43,702 nucleotides of DNA from FCB group bacterium (GCA_013152375.1 JAADGM010000040.1:1-43702), one strand, 5' to 3'. Positions 28,617-38,982 are shown, counted from the stretch's first letter. The notes: generated by a model not told the origin, from the sequence alone. Program-made: numbers and translations.

Positions 28617-31208
28617 ATGGCAGGCATCAAAGGTCAGACTCCGGTTATGAAACAATTCAGGGAAGCCAAAAAAGGCCACCCTGGGACGCTAATGCTGTTT
28701 AGGATGGGTGATTTTTACGAAACTTTTGAAAATGATGCTGTTATTGCATCATCCGTGCTGGGAATCACCTTGACAAAACGAGCCAATGGAGCTGCTTCCA
28801 GCATACCGCTTGCAGGGTTCCCCTACCATGCGCTGGATCAGCATCTTTACAAATTGCTGAAGGCAGGTCACCGGGTCGCTATCTGTGAGCAGGTCGAGGA
28901 TCCCAAGCTGGCCAAAGGGATTGTAAAACGGGAAGTCGTAGAAGTAGTAACGCCTGGAACCGCCTTATCTGACAAATATCTTGATCAGCGGGAGAATAAT
29001 TTTCTGGCCAGCCTGATTTTCGGGAAAGACCGGTTCGGGTTAGCACTCCTGGATCATTCAACAGGCGAATTTATGGCCGGAGAATGGCCGGCTGACGTTT
29101 TACCGAATATCCTCAACCAGTATGACCCTTCAGAGATCATCCTGCCTGAATCACAGGAAAGTCGTTTTAAAAGCAATCCGGGATTTAAAAAATACTTTTA
29201 TACGAAATACCCCGATTGGCAAGGTGATTACTCCACCGCTTATGAGAATTTAACAGAACACTTTAAGACGGCTAACCTGAAGGGGTTCGGCATCGACGAG
29301 CTCCCGCTGGCGGTTGCTGCGGCAGGAGCCGGCTACGCATATGTTCATCAGAATTTCAAAGGTCGTACACAGCATATCACTTCAATCTCCCATCTTCAGG
29401 ATGGAAATACGATGGGAGTCGATGCTTTTACCCTGCGAAATCTCGAAGTCTTTAAATCCCTCTCTTCGCAGGGAACCCACGGCACTTTGATCAGTGTGCT
29501 GGATAAAACCATGACTGCAATGGGAAGTCGCCTGCTTAAAAAATGGTTGTGCCGCCCGCCTGCAGAGTCTAAACAGATACAACAGCGACTTGATAGAATA
29601 GAGGAGCTGGTCAACGAGCCTGAAATGGCCTCTGATCTCCGTAAGAAATTAAAGGAAACTGTTGATATTGACCGTGTCATTGCAAAACTCTCCACACGCC
29701 GGTCCACGCCCCGGGATATTCTTCAGCTGGGAAAAACCTTAAAACTGTTGCAGGAGCTCAAGCTAATATTCTCGACTGGAGAATCGGCTATCACGGATTT
29801 GCTGATACGGATGCGGGATGTCTCTGCAGTTTGGGAACGCATCTTGACAACGATCCAACCTGAGCCCCCTGTAAACCCATCAAAAGGCGGGTACATTGCC
29901 CCCGGGTTCTCGGAAGAATTGGATCAATATCGCAAATTATCAAAAAATGCCAGTGACTGGCTGGTGAAGTATCAGCTTGAAGAACAGAAAAAAACAGGCA
30001 TCGGCAGTCTTAAAGTCGGATACAATAAGGTATTCGGATATTTTATCGAGGTTACCAAGACCCACACAGCCCGGGTTCCGGATGACTACATTCGTAAGCA
30101 AACCCTGGTGAATGCTGAGCGTTATTTTACGCCTGAATTGAAAGAATATGAAGAAAAGATCCTGAATGCTGATGATAAGATCAGACAACTGGAGAGCAGA
30201 TACTTTCAGGAACTCGGTGACTTCATCCTCAAAAAAGCACAGGATATTCAATTCAACAGTCACATACTGGCCCGGCTGGATGTGGCGGCTGCCCTGGCTT
30301 TTGTAGCGCTGCAAAATGACTACACGCGGCCACAGATCAGCGTAGGAAACGAGCTCATACTTAAGAACAGCCGACACCCGGTAGTGGAAAAATTGCTGCC
30401 GCCTGGGACCCAATTCATTCCAAACGATCTTACGCTCGATTGTTCTGATAAACAAATCGGCATCATTACGGGGCCCAATATGGCGGGAAAAAGCACTTTT
30501 TTACGGCAGGTCGGCCTGATTGTGCTCATGGCGCAGACCGGCTCGTTTGTTCCGGCTGAATCAGCACAGATCGGTGTAGTGGATAAACTTTTTACGAGGG
30601 TCGGTGCCAGTGACAATCTGGCGGGGGGTGAATCTACTTTCCTGGTTGAGATGAATGAAACGGCTAATATTCTGAATAATGCCACCCCCAGCAGTCTTAT
30701 CCTGCTGGATGAGATCGGCAGGGGAACTTCCACTTATGACGGGCTTTCCATTGCCTGGGCAGTTGTCGAATATTTACATAATAATCAAAAGATTGCCGCC
30801 AAAACACTTTTTGCCACTCATTATCACGAACTCCTGGAACTGGCAGATCAGTTACCCAGGGCTTTTAATTTGAATGTGGCCGTTAAAGAGTTTGGAAATC
30901 GTGTTATTTTTCTGAGAAAGATCATCTCCGGTGGTGCCGATAAAAGCTATGGCGTCCACGTGGCCGAAATGGCCGGTCTGCCAAAATCGGTTATCAAGCG
31001 GGCTCATACTATTCTTGGAAAGCTGACGCGCAAAGAAGATCAGCATCCGGCAGCCGAACTCGAAGTTCAACACAGCTTTCAGGTAGATCTGTTTGAAAAG
31101 CAGGAAATGGAGCTGCGTGATGACCTGGACAAGCTGGATGTAAATCAATTGACCCCTCTGGAAGCGCTGATGAAAATCGATGAACTCAAAAAAAAACACG
31201 GACTATGA
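28617..31208 (+). CDS. mutS: DNA mismatch repair protein MutS
   Basis: 863 aa; TPVMKQFREAKKGHPGTLMLFRMGDFYETF (FxE motif), TGPNMAGKSTFLRQVGLI, DEIGRGTSTYDGLSIAWAV. Confidence 0.98.
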   Translation: MAGIKGQTPVMKQFREAKKGHPGTLMLFRMGDFYETFENDAVIASSVLGITLTKRANGAASSIPLAGFPYHALDQHLYKLLKAGHRVAICEQVEDPKLAKGIVKREVVEVVTPGTALSDKYLDQRENNFLASLIFGKDRFGLALLDHSTGEFMAGEWPADVLPNILNQYDPSEIILPESQESRFKSNPGFKKYFYTKYPDWQGDYSTAYENLTEHFKTANLKGFGIDELPLAVAAAGAGYAYVHQNFKGRTQHITSISHLQDGNTMGVDAFTLRNLEVFKSLSSQGTHGTLISVLDKTMTAMGSRLLKKWLCRPPAESKQIQQRLDRIEELVNEPEMASDLRKKLKETVDIDRVIAKLSTRRSTPRDILQLGKTLKLLQELKLIFSTGESAITDLLIRMRDVSAVWERILTTIQPEPPVNPSKGGYIAPGFSEELDQYRKLSKNASDWLVKYQLEEQKKTGIGSLKVGYNKVFGYFIEVTKTHTARVPDDYIRKQTLVNAERYFTPELKEYEEKILNADDKIRQLESRYFQELGDFILKKAQDIQFNSHILARLDVAAALAFVALQNDYTRPQISVGNELILKNSRHPVVEKLLPPGTQFIPNDLTLDCSDKQIGIITGPNMAGKSTFLRQVGLIVLMAQTGSFVPAESAQIGVVDKLFTRVGASDNLAGGESTFLVEMNETANILNNATPSSLILLDEIGRGTSTYDGLSIAWAVVEYLHNNQKIAAKTLFATHYHELLELADQLPRAFNLNVAVKEFGNRVIFLRKIISGGADKSYGVHVAEMAGLPKSVIKRAHTILGKLTRKEDQHPAAELEVQHSFQVDLFEKQEMELRDDLDKLDVNQLTPLEALMKIDELKKKHGL

Positions 31209-31212
31209 GATC

Positions 31213-32214
31213 ATGAAACAACTCTGGAAACTCGGTATAGTCTGCATACTGGCAGCGGCTGTAATTCTTCAGGCGTCCGATTTCGTCTCACATGGCGGCG
31301 AATTGTACGAATCAGCTGCTGATTCCCGGACCGCTGCCATGTCCGGGATTGCCGTCACCAGCGCTGCAGGGCCTGCAGGCATTTTCTCAAATCCGGCATT
31401 GCTTGCAGATACTTACAGCCAATCCGTTACAATCTCGTACCGGAGTCTGTTCGGAGGATTGGCCACTTCACAATTACTGGCATTCCCCATCAAAAAACTG
31501 CCTCGGGGAGTCCTGTCTTTCGGTCTCATCAACCGCAGCGTCAGGGATATCCCTGATACTCGCCGGGCCTTTCTCTTCGAGGATGGTGACGGACCCCATC
31601 TGGATTACAGCCAGATCACCTATTTCTCGCAGACAGAGACCGGCCTCATCATTTCCTATGCAGCCAGAATAAAAGGTAAATATAAGGTCGGAATCAACTT
31701 AAAGCCTGTATTCATCAGTATTGGCGATTATCATGCCTGGGGTCTGAGTCTGGATGCCGGGTATGTTGTAAATCCCAGTCCGCAGACCGCAGTAGGGCTT
31801 TTTTTGCAGGATGCCACTTCCATGCTCCTTAAATGGAATACGGGTACTCGGGAGATCGTTCCTCCCCGCATAGTCGCAGGCGGGCATTGGAATTATAAAA
31901 ATTTCCTGATGACAGGTGCGTTATCCGCCAGATTCGGTGAATCTCTGCCCTCCGGTGGTTTCGCTGTGGCGGGGCAAGCGTTTGAATACAATCTTGGGAT
32001 CGAAAGCCAACTGAACGATAACCTGTCGCTGCAGGGCGGGATTTCTGACTTAACTGCATTCACACTCGGGTTCAATCTCAAGAAAAAGTATTTGGAGATC
32101 AGTTATGCCTATCTGGCTTCGCCCGCCGGAACAGCACTGGGAGACAGCCACGAATTTGGTGTACTGTTCCATTTGGATCGGTTAAATGATATTGGTGGTT
32201 TATTTGAACCGTAA
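31213..32214 (+). CDS. PorV/PorQ-family outer-membrane beta-barrel protein
   Basis: Signal peptide MKQLWKLGIVCILAAAVILQASDF, SRTAAMSGIAVTSAAGPAGIFSNPALLAD, repeated amphipathic beta strands. The track ORF start at 31180 overlaps mutS; ATG at 31213 is preferred. Confidence 0.75.
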   Translation: MKQLWKLGIVCILAAAVILQASDFVSHGGELYESAADSRTAAMSGIAVTSAAGPAGIFSNPALLADTYSQSVTISYRSLFGGLATSQLLAFPIKKLPRGVLSFGLINRSVRDIPDTRRAFLFEDGDGPHLDYSQITYFSQTETGLIISYAARIKGKYKVGINLKPVFISIGDYHAWGLSLDAGYVVNPSPQTAVGLFLQDATSMLLKWNTGTREIVPPRIVAGGHWNYKNFLMTGALSARFGESLPSGGFAVAGQAFEYNLGIESQLNDNLSLQGGISDLTAFTLGFNLKKKYLEISYAYLASPAGTALGDSHEFGVLFHLDRLNDIGGLFEP

Positions 32215-32283
32215 AACAAAAAAAATAAGTATCTTCGGGATATAGAATATTTTGTATATTTCCAGTTGCAATGAGGACGAAAA

Positions 32284-33159
32284 ATGATAATTAGTATGAC
32301 CGGTTATGGTAAATCTGTGGTCGGGAATGAAGAGCTTTCGATCACCGTCGAAGTTCGGTCGGTGAACAGCAGGTTTCTGGATTACTCTTCACGCTTACCT
32401 GGTTTTATGACACAATTTGACCATGTTGCGAATCGCCTGATAAAAAATAAGTGTGAACGCGGCCGGGTGACCTTAACTGTCAGCGTTGATTTTAACGGGT
32501 CACCGACCAGTATCCCGAAACTGAATGTCGAATTATTGGAAAAATATCGCGAGCTTGTCACCCATGCTGCGGAGCGAACCGGAAGCAAACCGGAAATTCC
32601 GCTGGAAACTTATCTGACTTTCCCTGAGGTCGTCAACCTGGAGTCAGGATTATCAGACGAAACACTGGAAGCCTTATTTTCCGAAGGTCTCGACAAGGCA
32701 CTCAGTGAGCTTTGTGAAATGCGTAAAACTGAAGGTGATTTTCTAGCCGATGACCTTTTCCACCGGATCGAACACGTGACGGAAAGGGTCGATGAAGTAT
32801 TGGAATTGGCACGGCTGCATCAGCCAAAGAGTGTGGAAAAGCTCAAAGACAGGGTTACGGAACTTATTGACGGGAATGAAGTAGACGAAAGCCGTCTTTA
32901 TACTGAAATATCCATAATGAGCGGTAAAATTGACATTACGGAAGAGCTGACCCGTCTGAAAAGCCACATTGAATTATTCCGGAGTTACTTTGATTGTGAC
33001 AGCTATGCCGGGAAAAAAATGAATTTTCTGCTGCAGGAGATGGGACGTGAGGTTAATACGATCGGCTCTAAAACCGATGTCCTGGAGATCCTCCACATTG
33101 CTGTAGATATTAAAAACGAACTTGAAAAAATAAGAGAACAGGTACAGAACATACTATGA
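32284..33159 (+). CDS. yicC: YicC-family endoribonuclease
   Basis: 291 aa; MIISMTGYGKS, EVRSVNSRFLDYSSRLP, KKMNFLLQEMGREVNTIGSK. Confidence 0.95.
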   Translation: MIISMTGYGKSVVGNEELSITVEVRSVNSRFLDYSSRLPGFMTQFDHVANRLIKNKCERGRVTLTVSVDFNGSPTSIPKLNVELLEKYRELVTHAAERTGSKPEIPLETYLTFPEVVNLESGLSDETLEALFSEGLDKALSELCEMRKTEGDFLADDLFHRIEHVTERVDEVLELARLHQPKSVEKLKDRVTELIDGNEVDESRLYTEISIMSGKIDITEELTRLKSHIELFRSYFDCDSYAGKKMNFLLQEMGREVNTIGSKTDVLEILHIAVDIKNELEKIREQVQNIL

Positions 33160-33737
33160 GCAAAGGTTTATTAGTCGTACTGTCGGCTCCCTCAGGAACC
33201 GGGAAAAGTACTATTTGCCGTAAACTACTCGAACGAAACCCCGATTGGACCTTCTCGGTATCCGTCACAACGCGTCCCCAGAGAGAAGGTGAGGTTGACG
33301 GCGATGACTATATATTTATGGATGTTGACAAATTTGAGCACTACATCAAATTTGGGGATTTCGTCGAATGGGAGTGGGTTCACGGGAATAAATACGGCAC
33401 CCTCATCGGCCCCCTGGAGGATGCACTGGATGAAAATAAACTCATGCTGCTGGACATCGATGTTAAAGGAGGCACTTCCATAATGGAAGAGTTCCCCGAT
33501 GACACAATTTCTTTCTTTGTTGAACCTCCCGGGGATACGATCGCAGAGCAGCTGGAGGTTCTGGAAGAACGGCTGACCAAGCGCGGCAAAGAACCCCCCA
33601 CCATCATAAAACGCAGAATTAAAAGATTCCAGATAGAGTTGGAATATAAAGACAAATTTGACCATCACGTCATCAATGATGACCTTGAGACCGTCGTAAA
33701 CGAAATAGAATCAAAAATAAAAGAGGTTTATAAATGA
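33156..33737 (+). CDS. gmk: guanylate kinase
   Basis: 193 aa; LVVLSAPSGTGKSTICRKLL, SVTTRPQREGEVDGDDYIFM. Confidence 0.97.
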   Translation: MSKGLLVVLSAPSGTGKSTICRKLLERNPDWTFSVSVTTRPQREGEVDGDDYIFMDVDKFEHYIKFGDFVEWEWVHGNKYGTLIGPLEDALDENKLMLLDIDVKGGTSIMEEFPDDTISFFVEPPGDTIAEQLEVLEERLTKRGKEPPTIIKRRIKRFQIELEYKDKFDHHVINDDLETVVNEIESKIKEVYK

Positions 33738-34012
33738 GAATTCAAACCATACCTTTCAGTAAACTCGCCAAGCAGTCAGAAGACATCTACGAAGATGTGA
33801 TGATCCCCGCCAAACGGGCCAAGCAGATCATCGATGAGCGGGTTGAACATCGTGAGCCATATGAAGAAGTTGCTGATGATGCCTACAATTTTTCAGATCT
33901 CGAACCCAACGAAAATTATGAAGAAAAAGAAAAGGCCATTGGCGTTGCACTTGAAGAATTTCTGAATGGTGAACTGGAATGGTCAGTATCGGAGAGTCAC
34001 GAAGAACTATAG
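33734..34012 (+). CDS. rpoZ: DNA-directed RNA polymerase subunit omega (RpoZ/RPB6-like)
   Basis: 92 aa; YEDVMIPAKRAKQIIDERVEHREPYEEVADDAYNF, immediately after gmk; [16 protein letters not shown]. Confidence 0.75.
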   Translation: MRIQTIPFSKLAKQSEDIYEDVMIPAKRAKQIIDERVEHREPYEEVADDAYNFSDLEPNENYEEKEKAIGVALEEFLNGELEWSVSESHEEL

Positions 34013-34701
34013 GAATCGCTGTGTCCCCTGTGGATGATTCTGTACGCCGTTACTTAAAGCAGACTCAGGAACTGTTCGGGGATACACTTTACCTTGATGG
34101 AACCGTTTCAATCCCGGAACAGATCAGTATGACCCCTGAACCAGCCATAAAACTTAGTGCATTCCACGAGCAGATAAGGCATTGCGAGAAATGCGCCCTG
34201 GGAAAAACACGCACAAACTTTGTCTTTGGGGACGGCAACGACAATGCGGATCTTGTGTTTGTTGGAGAAGCTCCGGGTAAACAGGAAGACCTGCTGGGTA
34301 TTCCATTCGTTGGCCGGGCCGGGAAACTCCTGGACCGGATTCTGGAAGCCATCAATTTGAAGAGGTCTGATATTTATATTTGCAATGTTCTCAAATGCAG
34401 GCCGCCCAACAACCGGGACCCGCTGGCAGGTGAGATAGAGCTGTGTGAGCCCTATTTGCAAACCCAGCTGGAATTGATCAAACCCAAAGTGATCATCACG
34501 TTGGGGCGGGTAGCTGCAAAAACCCTCTTGAGACTGGACCTGCCTCTCGGACAGATGCGTAAGAATACTTACCTTTATCATGGGATAGACACGGTCGTGA
34601 CCTACCATCCGGCTGCACTCCTGCGAAACCCGAATCTGAAAAAACCGGCCTGGGAAGATTTTCAAAGGATCAGGGACACCTACCTGATAGCTGCCGGATA
34701 A
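33979..34701 (+). CDS. type-4 (Fe-S) uracil-DNA glycosylase
   Basis: [84 protein letters not shown] at 34021 is an alternative non-overlapping start. Confidence 0.93.
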   Translation: MVSIGESRRTIGIAVSPVDDSVRRYLKQTQELFGDTLYLDGTVSIPEQISMTPEPAIKLSAFHEQIRHCEKCALGKTRTNFVFGDGNDNADLVFVGEAPGKQEDLLGIPFVGRAGKLLDRILEAINLKRSDIYICNVLKCRPPNNRDPLAGEIELCEPYLQTQLELIKPKVIITLGRVAAKTLLRLDLPLGQMRKNTYLYHGIDTVVTYHPAALLRNPNLKKPAWEDFQRIRDTYLIAAG

Positions 34702-36062
34702 TGGCCGAAACCCCTAAAAGCAACCTGAGGTTACCGCCCCACTCTGTTGAAGCAGAGCAGGCGGTTCTCGGCTGCATGATGCTTGAAGCCGAGACCGTCC
34801 CTAAGGTTTTGCACTTTCTGAAACCTGAGAGTTTTTACAAAAACGCCCACCTGAAGATCTTCGAAAGCATGCTGGTACTGTTCAATAAAAACCAGAATAT
34901 TGATACGATCACGGTCATTGACCAACTGCAGAAGGACGATGCTCTCGAGGAAGTGGGTGGAGCTTATTATCTTACGGGACTGTCGAACGACGCCCCATCC
35001 GCGGAGAATGTTGAATATTATGCCAAAATCGTTCAGACGAAATATGTCCTGCGGTCCATTATCTCCGCTTCTATTGAAATGTCTGAGCTGGCCTACGAAG
35101 CAAGAGATGAAATAACTGACATTCTTGACCGTGTGGAGCAAAAGATATTCACGCTGTCAGAGCAATCTCTGCGGGGAGAATTTATCCCGGTTGACGACCT
35201 GCTGCACGACGTGCTGGATAAATTCGGTTCACGCAGAGAGGGTGACGTCATCGGGGTTCCATCCGGCATAACAGGGTTGGATGATCTACTTTCAGGATTT
35301 CAGGATTCTGACTTCATTGTGCTGGCGGGAAGGCCTTCGATGGGGAAAACCGCCCTCTCCCTCAGTATAGCCCGCAATATCGCCGTGGATTATAAAAAAT
35401 CCGTCGGTTTCTTCAGTCTCGAGATGTCAAATACGCAGCTTACCGAGCGCCTGATAACTGCTGAAGCGCAAGTGGACAGTCACCTCGTCCGCACAGGGAA
35501 ACTGCCCAAAAGGGAATGGCAGAAACTTTCCCGGGCAGCCGGTCCTTTATCAGAAGCGAAAATTTTCATTGACGACTCTCCGGGGCTGAACATCATGGAG
35601 ATCCGGGCAAAGGCCAGGCGTCTTAAAGCGGAGCATCACATCGATATCCTGTTCGTTGACTATCTGCAGCTCATCAATGGAATCGGACGCGTGGAAAGCC
35701 GGCAGCAGGAAATTACAATGATCTCAAGATCTTTGAAGGCTCTGGCCAAGGAACTTAGTGTTCCGGTGGTGGGATTGTCCCAGCTTTCCCGGGCACCTGA
35801 AACCCGCACGGACCACCGGCCCATCATGTCAGACCTCCGGGAGAGCGGCTCGATTGAGCAGGATGCAGATGTGGTGCTGTTCATTTACCGCAAATACGTT
35901 TACACGCGTAATGAAGAAGACAAGGGAACCGGTGAGATCATCATCTCGAAGCACCGCAACGGACCCACAGGTGTAGTTCCCGTGGCCTTCGTTGATAAAT
36001 ATGCGAAATTCGCCAATCTCGATTACTTTGCAGAAGAATTTGAACAGGGGATACCAGGCTGA
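34701..36062 (+). CDS. dnaB: replicative DNA helicase DnaB
   Basis: 453 aa; PHSVEAEQAVLGCMM, IVLAGRPSMGKTALSLSIARN, FFSLEMSNTQLTERL, LFVDYLQLI, DLRESGSIEQDADVVLF. Confidence 0.97.
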   Translation: MAETPKSNLRLPPHSVEAEQAVLGCMMLEAETVPKVLHFLKPESFYKNAHLKIFESMLVLFNKNQNIDTITVIDQLQKDDALEEVGGAYYLTGLSNDAPSAENVEYYAKIVQTKYVLRSIISASIEMSELAYEARDEITDILDRVEQKIFTLSEQSLRGEFIPVDDLLHDVLDKFGSRREGDVIGVPSGITGLDDLLSGFQDSDFIVLAGRPSMGKTALSLSIARNIAVDYKKSVGFFSLEMSNTQLTERLITAEAQVDSHLVRTGKLPKREWQKLSRAAGPLSEAKIFIDDSPGLNIMEIRAKARRLKAEHHIDILFVDYLQLINGIGRVESRQQEITMISRSLKALAKELSVPVVGLSQLSRAPETRTDHRPIMSDLRESGSIEQDADVVLFIYRKYVYTRNEEDKGTGEIIISKHRNGPTGVVPVAFVDKYAKFANLDYFAEEFEQGIPG

Positions 36063-36065
36063 TAA

Positions 36066-38255
36066 ATGTGGGAATCTCTTAAAAAGATAAATCCCTTTGC
36101 GCTGGCCGAGTACCCGAAAGATTTTCGGGCTATTGTCCAGAATATCAATGAACCTCTGGACGAGGAAGCTTTCAACGCTCTCTGGCGGGCTTATCAGTTC
36201 GGAAATATCGCACACACCAATCAGCGGCGCAGTTCGGGCGAACCATATTTCACGCATTGCGTTAATGTGGGAGCTATACTGGCAGGCTGGAATCTGGACT
36301 ACGATACAATCTCCGCCGGACTGTTGCATGATACTCTCGAAGATACCGATGTCACCAAGGAAGATCTGGCCCGGGAATTCAATTTCGATATTGCCGAACT
36401 GGTGGACGGCGTGACGAAGTTATCCGATATTAAATTCAACAGCCGTCAGGAACGACAGGCCGAGAATTTCATGAAGATGTTTCTTTCAGTGGCGAAGGAC
36501 ATCAGGGTCATCATTATCAAATTTGCCGATCGTCTGCACAATATGCGCACGATTAAGCATCTCCCACGCATCAAGCAGCATCGCATCGCCCTCGAAACCC
36601 GGGAAGTCTATGCGCCTCTGGCACACCGGCTGGGGATGGGGAATTTAAAACTAGAATTTGAAGACCGCTGTTTCGAGATCCTCGAAAACAAAGAATACAA
36701 TGAGCTCCGCAAGCGGATCAAATCCTCCCGGGGCAGCCGTGAAAAATATATTCGGTATTTTTCGGCTCCGATAAAGAAACAGCTGGCAGAATATAATATC
36801 CATGCCGAGATCTATGGTCGGGCGAAACACAACTACTCCATTTACCGCAAAATGCAAAACAGGGGACTCCCCTTTGAAGAGATATACGACCTGCTGGCCA
36901 TCCGTGTGATCGTGGATAAAATTGAAGAATGCTACGCTACTCTGGGTATTGTTCATCAAATCTATCACCCGATTCAGGAACGATTTAAAGATTATATCGC
37001 CACGCCTAAAATCAACGGTTATCGTTCCCTGCATACAACGGTCATCGCTGCCAACGGCAAAATGGTCGAAATTCAGATTCGTACCCATAAAATGAACGAA
37101 ACGGCGGAAATTGGCGTGGCTGCACACTGGGCCTACAAGCGCCACGGATCTGTCAAGGTCAAAGATACTGAGATGAATCGACAGACCCGCTGGCTCAGAG
37201 AGTTGGTTGAAAACCTTCAAAGTGAAAATAAAGATCCGGGTGAATTTCTGAATTTATTGAAAATCGACCTGTTTCAGGAAGAGATCTTCGTATTCACACC
37301 CAAGGGAGATGTTGTCAAACTGAAGCTTGATTCAACGCCGGTGGACTTCGCCTATGAAGTTCACTCTCAAGTGGGATTTCATTGTACGGGAGCAAAGGTA
37401 AATGGTAAGATCGTCCCCCTGAATACACGCCTGCGGAATGGCGATACTATCGAGATCATCACATCCGGGTCTCATACTCCCAGTCATACCTGGCTGAAGT
37501 TTGTCCAGACGGCCAAGGCCAAAACCCATATTAAAAAGTGGATTAAGAAAGAACAATTTGAGAAGAGTATTAAACTGGGGGAAGAGATCGTTGAAAAAAC
37601 CCTCCGCCGTCTCAAAAAAATATCCCTGCTGAAAGAGATTAAAGCCTCACCGCAGCAAATGGGATACAACACCATTGAGCAGCTCTACTCCGCCATCGGC
37701 AGCGGACAGATCACCGTCCGGGATCTCGTTGAAAAATACCTGCCCCCAAGTGCCGACGACAAACAGACTCTGGACACGGAGCTGCTGAACAAACAATTCC
37801 TGAATCGCGCCCGCAGTGCGGCCAAAGGTGTCAATGTTGGCGGGATCCGGGGTACATTACTTAATTTTGGTAAATGCTGTAATCCCATACCCGGCGACGA
37901 GATCGTTGGATACGTCACCCGTGGCAGGGGAGTTACCATCCATCGAAATACCTGCAGCAATCTGCCGGCCCCTGAAAATGAAGACCGCTTTATTGATGTA
38001 AAATGGAATACTACTAAAAATCAGTCTTTTATCTCCAGGATAAAGGTGGTCGCGGAAGACAGAAAACTGTTTTTGAGAGATGTTTCAGAATCCATCTCAA
38101 ATTTGAACATTAACATTGTAAGTGTCGATATCCGAACCGATGAAGGAGTCGCAACCGGACTTTTCATTATTCAGGTCAGGGACAAACGGCAATTACACAG
38201 GCTTATTAGGAAAATAAGATTGATCCCAGGATTAATTTACTTAGAAAGGATATAA
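36066..38255 (+). CDS. Rel/SpoT-family (p)ppGpp synthetase/hydrolase
   Basis: 729 aa; HD motif GLLHDTLEDT, RFKDYIATPKINGYRSLHTTV synthetase region, TGS domain (VFTPKGDVVKLKLDSTPVDFAYEVHSQVG), C-terminal ACT domain. Confidence 0.96.
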   Translation: MWESLKKINPFALAEYPKDFRAIVQNINEPLDEEAFNALWRAYQFGNIAHTNQRRSSGEPYFTHCVNVGAILAGWNLDYDTISAGLLHDTLEDTDVTKEDLAREFNFDIAELVDGVTKLSDIKFNSRQERQAENFMKMFLSVAKDIRVIIIKFADRLHNMRTIKHLPRIKQHRIALETREVYAPLAHRLGMGNLKLEFEDRCFEILENKEYNELRKRIKSSRGSREKYIRYFSAPIKKQLAEYNIHAEIYGRAKHNYSIYRKMQNRGLPFEEIYDLLAIRVIVDKIEECYATLGIVHQIYHPIQERFKDYIATPKINGYRSLHTTVIAANGKMVEIQIRTHKMNETAEIGVAAHWAYKRHGSVKVKDTEMNRQTRWLRELVENLQSENKDPGEFLNLLKIDLFQEEIFVFTPKGDVVKLKLDSTPVDFAYEVHSQVGFHCTGAKVNGKIVPLNTRLRNGDTIEIITSGSHTPSHTWLKFVQTAKAKTHIKKWIKKEQFEKSIKLGEEIVEKTLRRLKKISLLKEIKASPQQMGYNTIEQLYSAIGSGQITVRDLVEKYLPPSADDKQTLDTELLNKQFLNRARSAAKGVNVGGIRGTLLNFGKCCNPIPGDEIVGYVTRGRGVTIHRNTCSNLPAPENEDRFIDVKWNTTKNQSFISRIKVVAEDRKLFLRDVSESISNLNINIVSVDIRTDEGVATGLFIIQVRDKRQLHRLIRKIRLIPGLIYLERI

Positions 38256-38257
38256 AA

Positions 38258-38569
38258 ATGACAAAAACGTATACTAAAATGGATATCGTACGGATCGTAT
38301 CCGAGAAACTGGACTTGTCTGAAGTCCGGGCAAAAGCCATGGTTGAGGCCGTGATCGAGACCATGACCAATATGCTCACCGAAGAGCGCAGCCGTACTCG
38401 TATTGAATTACGGAATTTTGGTGTATTTGAAATCAAACCCACTAAGGCCAAACCCCGCGCCCGTAATCCGAGAGCGAATGTGGAAGTTTATGTTCCTCCC
38501 CGGAGAAAAGTACACTTCAAAGCGGGCAAAATTCTGCGTGATGTTCTGAAGCAGGAATGGACTGAATAG
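38258..38569 (+). CDS. HU/IHF-family DNA-binding protein
   Basis: 103 aa; RIELRNFGVFEIKPTKAKPRARNPRANVEVYVPPRRKVHFKAGKIL. Confidence 0.93.
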   Translation: MTKTYTKMDIVRIVSEKLDLSEVRAKAMVEAVIETMTNMLTEERSRTRIELRNFGVFEIKPTKAKPRARNPRANVEVYVPPRRKVHFKAGKILRDVLKQEWTE

Positions 38570-38571
38570 CA

Positions 38572-38982
38572 ACGGGGCGTATATTAGGAATTGACTTTGG
38601 GAACAGGCGGATCGGGTTGGCGGTTTCCGATCCGCTGGGGATTATCGCACAACCGCTTTTGGTCATTGACCAGAAGAAAACACCGGACTATGTTGCCGAA
38701 TTACTGAAGGTGCTGCAGGATTTTAACATCCGGAAAATCGTTGTGGGGATGCCTCTTTCAATGAAAGGAACTGATTCCCAACAGACGAAGATCGTTCGCG
38801 ATTTCATATCAGAACTCAATACCCAAACGGAGATTCCTATTGTTTCAGTTGATGAACGGCTGAGCTCAAGTACCGCCAGATCCCGTCTGATCACAAGAGG
38901 TGTCAGGACGGGTCATCATAAAGGTGAAATTGACAAAGCCGCCGCCTGCGTCATCCTGCAGGAATTTCTTGACACCCTTTAA
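38572..38982 (+). CDS. ruvX: Holliday junction resolvase-like protein RuvX/YqgF, apparent non-canonical start
   Basis: In-frame upstream extension reads (T/M)GRILGIDFGNRRIGLAVSDPLGIIAQPL...IVVGMPLSMKGTDSQQT...VDERLSSSTARS...KAAACVILQEFLD. The track start (TTG 38617) would lose the GIDFG motif. Confidence 0.9.
   Translation, partial: TGRILGIDFGNRRIGLAVSDPLGIIAQPLLVIDQKKTPDYVAELLKVLQDFNIRKIVVGMPLSMKGTDSQQTKIVRDFISELNTQTEIPIVSVDERLSSSTARSRLITRGVRTGHHKGEIDKAAACVILQEFLDTL

Noticed and set aside
29940-30455. 171-aa minus-strand ORF opposite mutS
   Set aside because: Antisense shadow ORF without recognisable motifs.
33225-36329. Minus-strand ORFs opposite gmk, UDG, dnaB and rel (147, 185, 136, 166 aa)
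   Set aside because: All are antisense to strongly conserved enzymes, and none has a credible start context or family signature.
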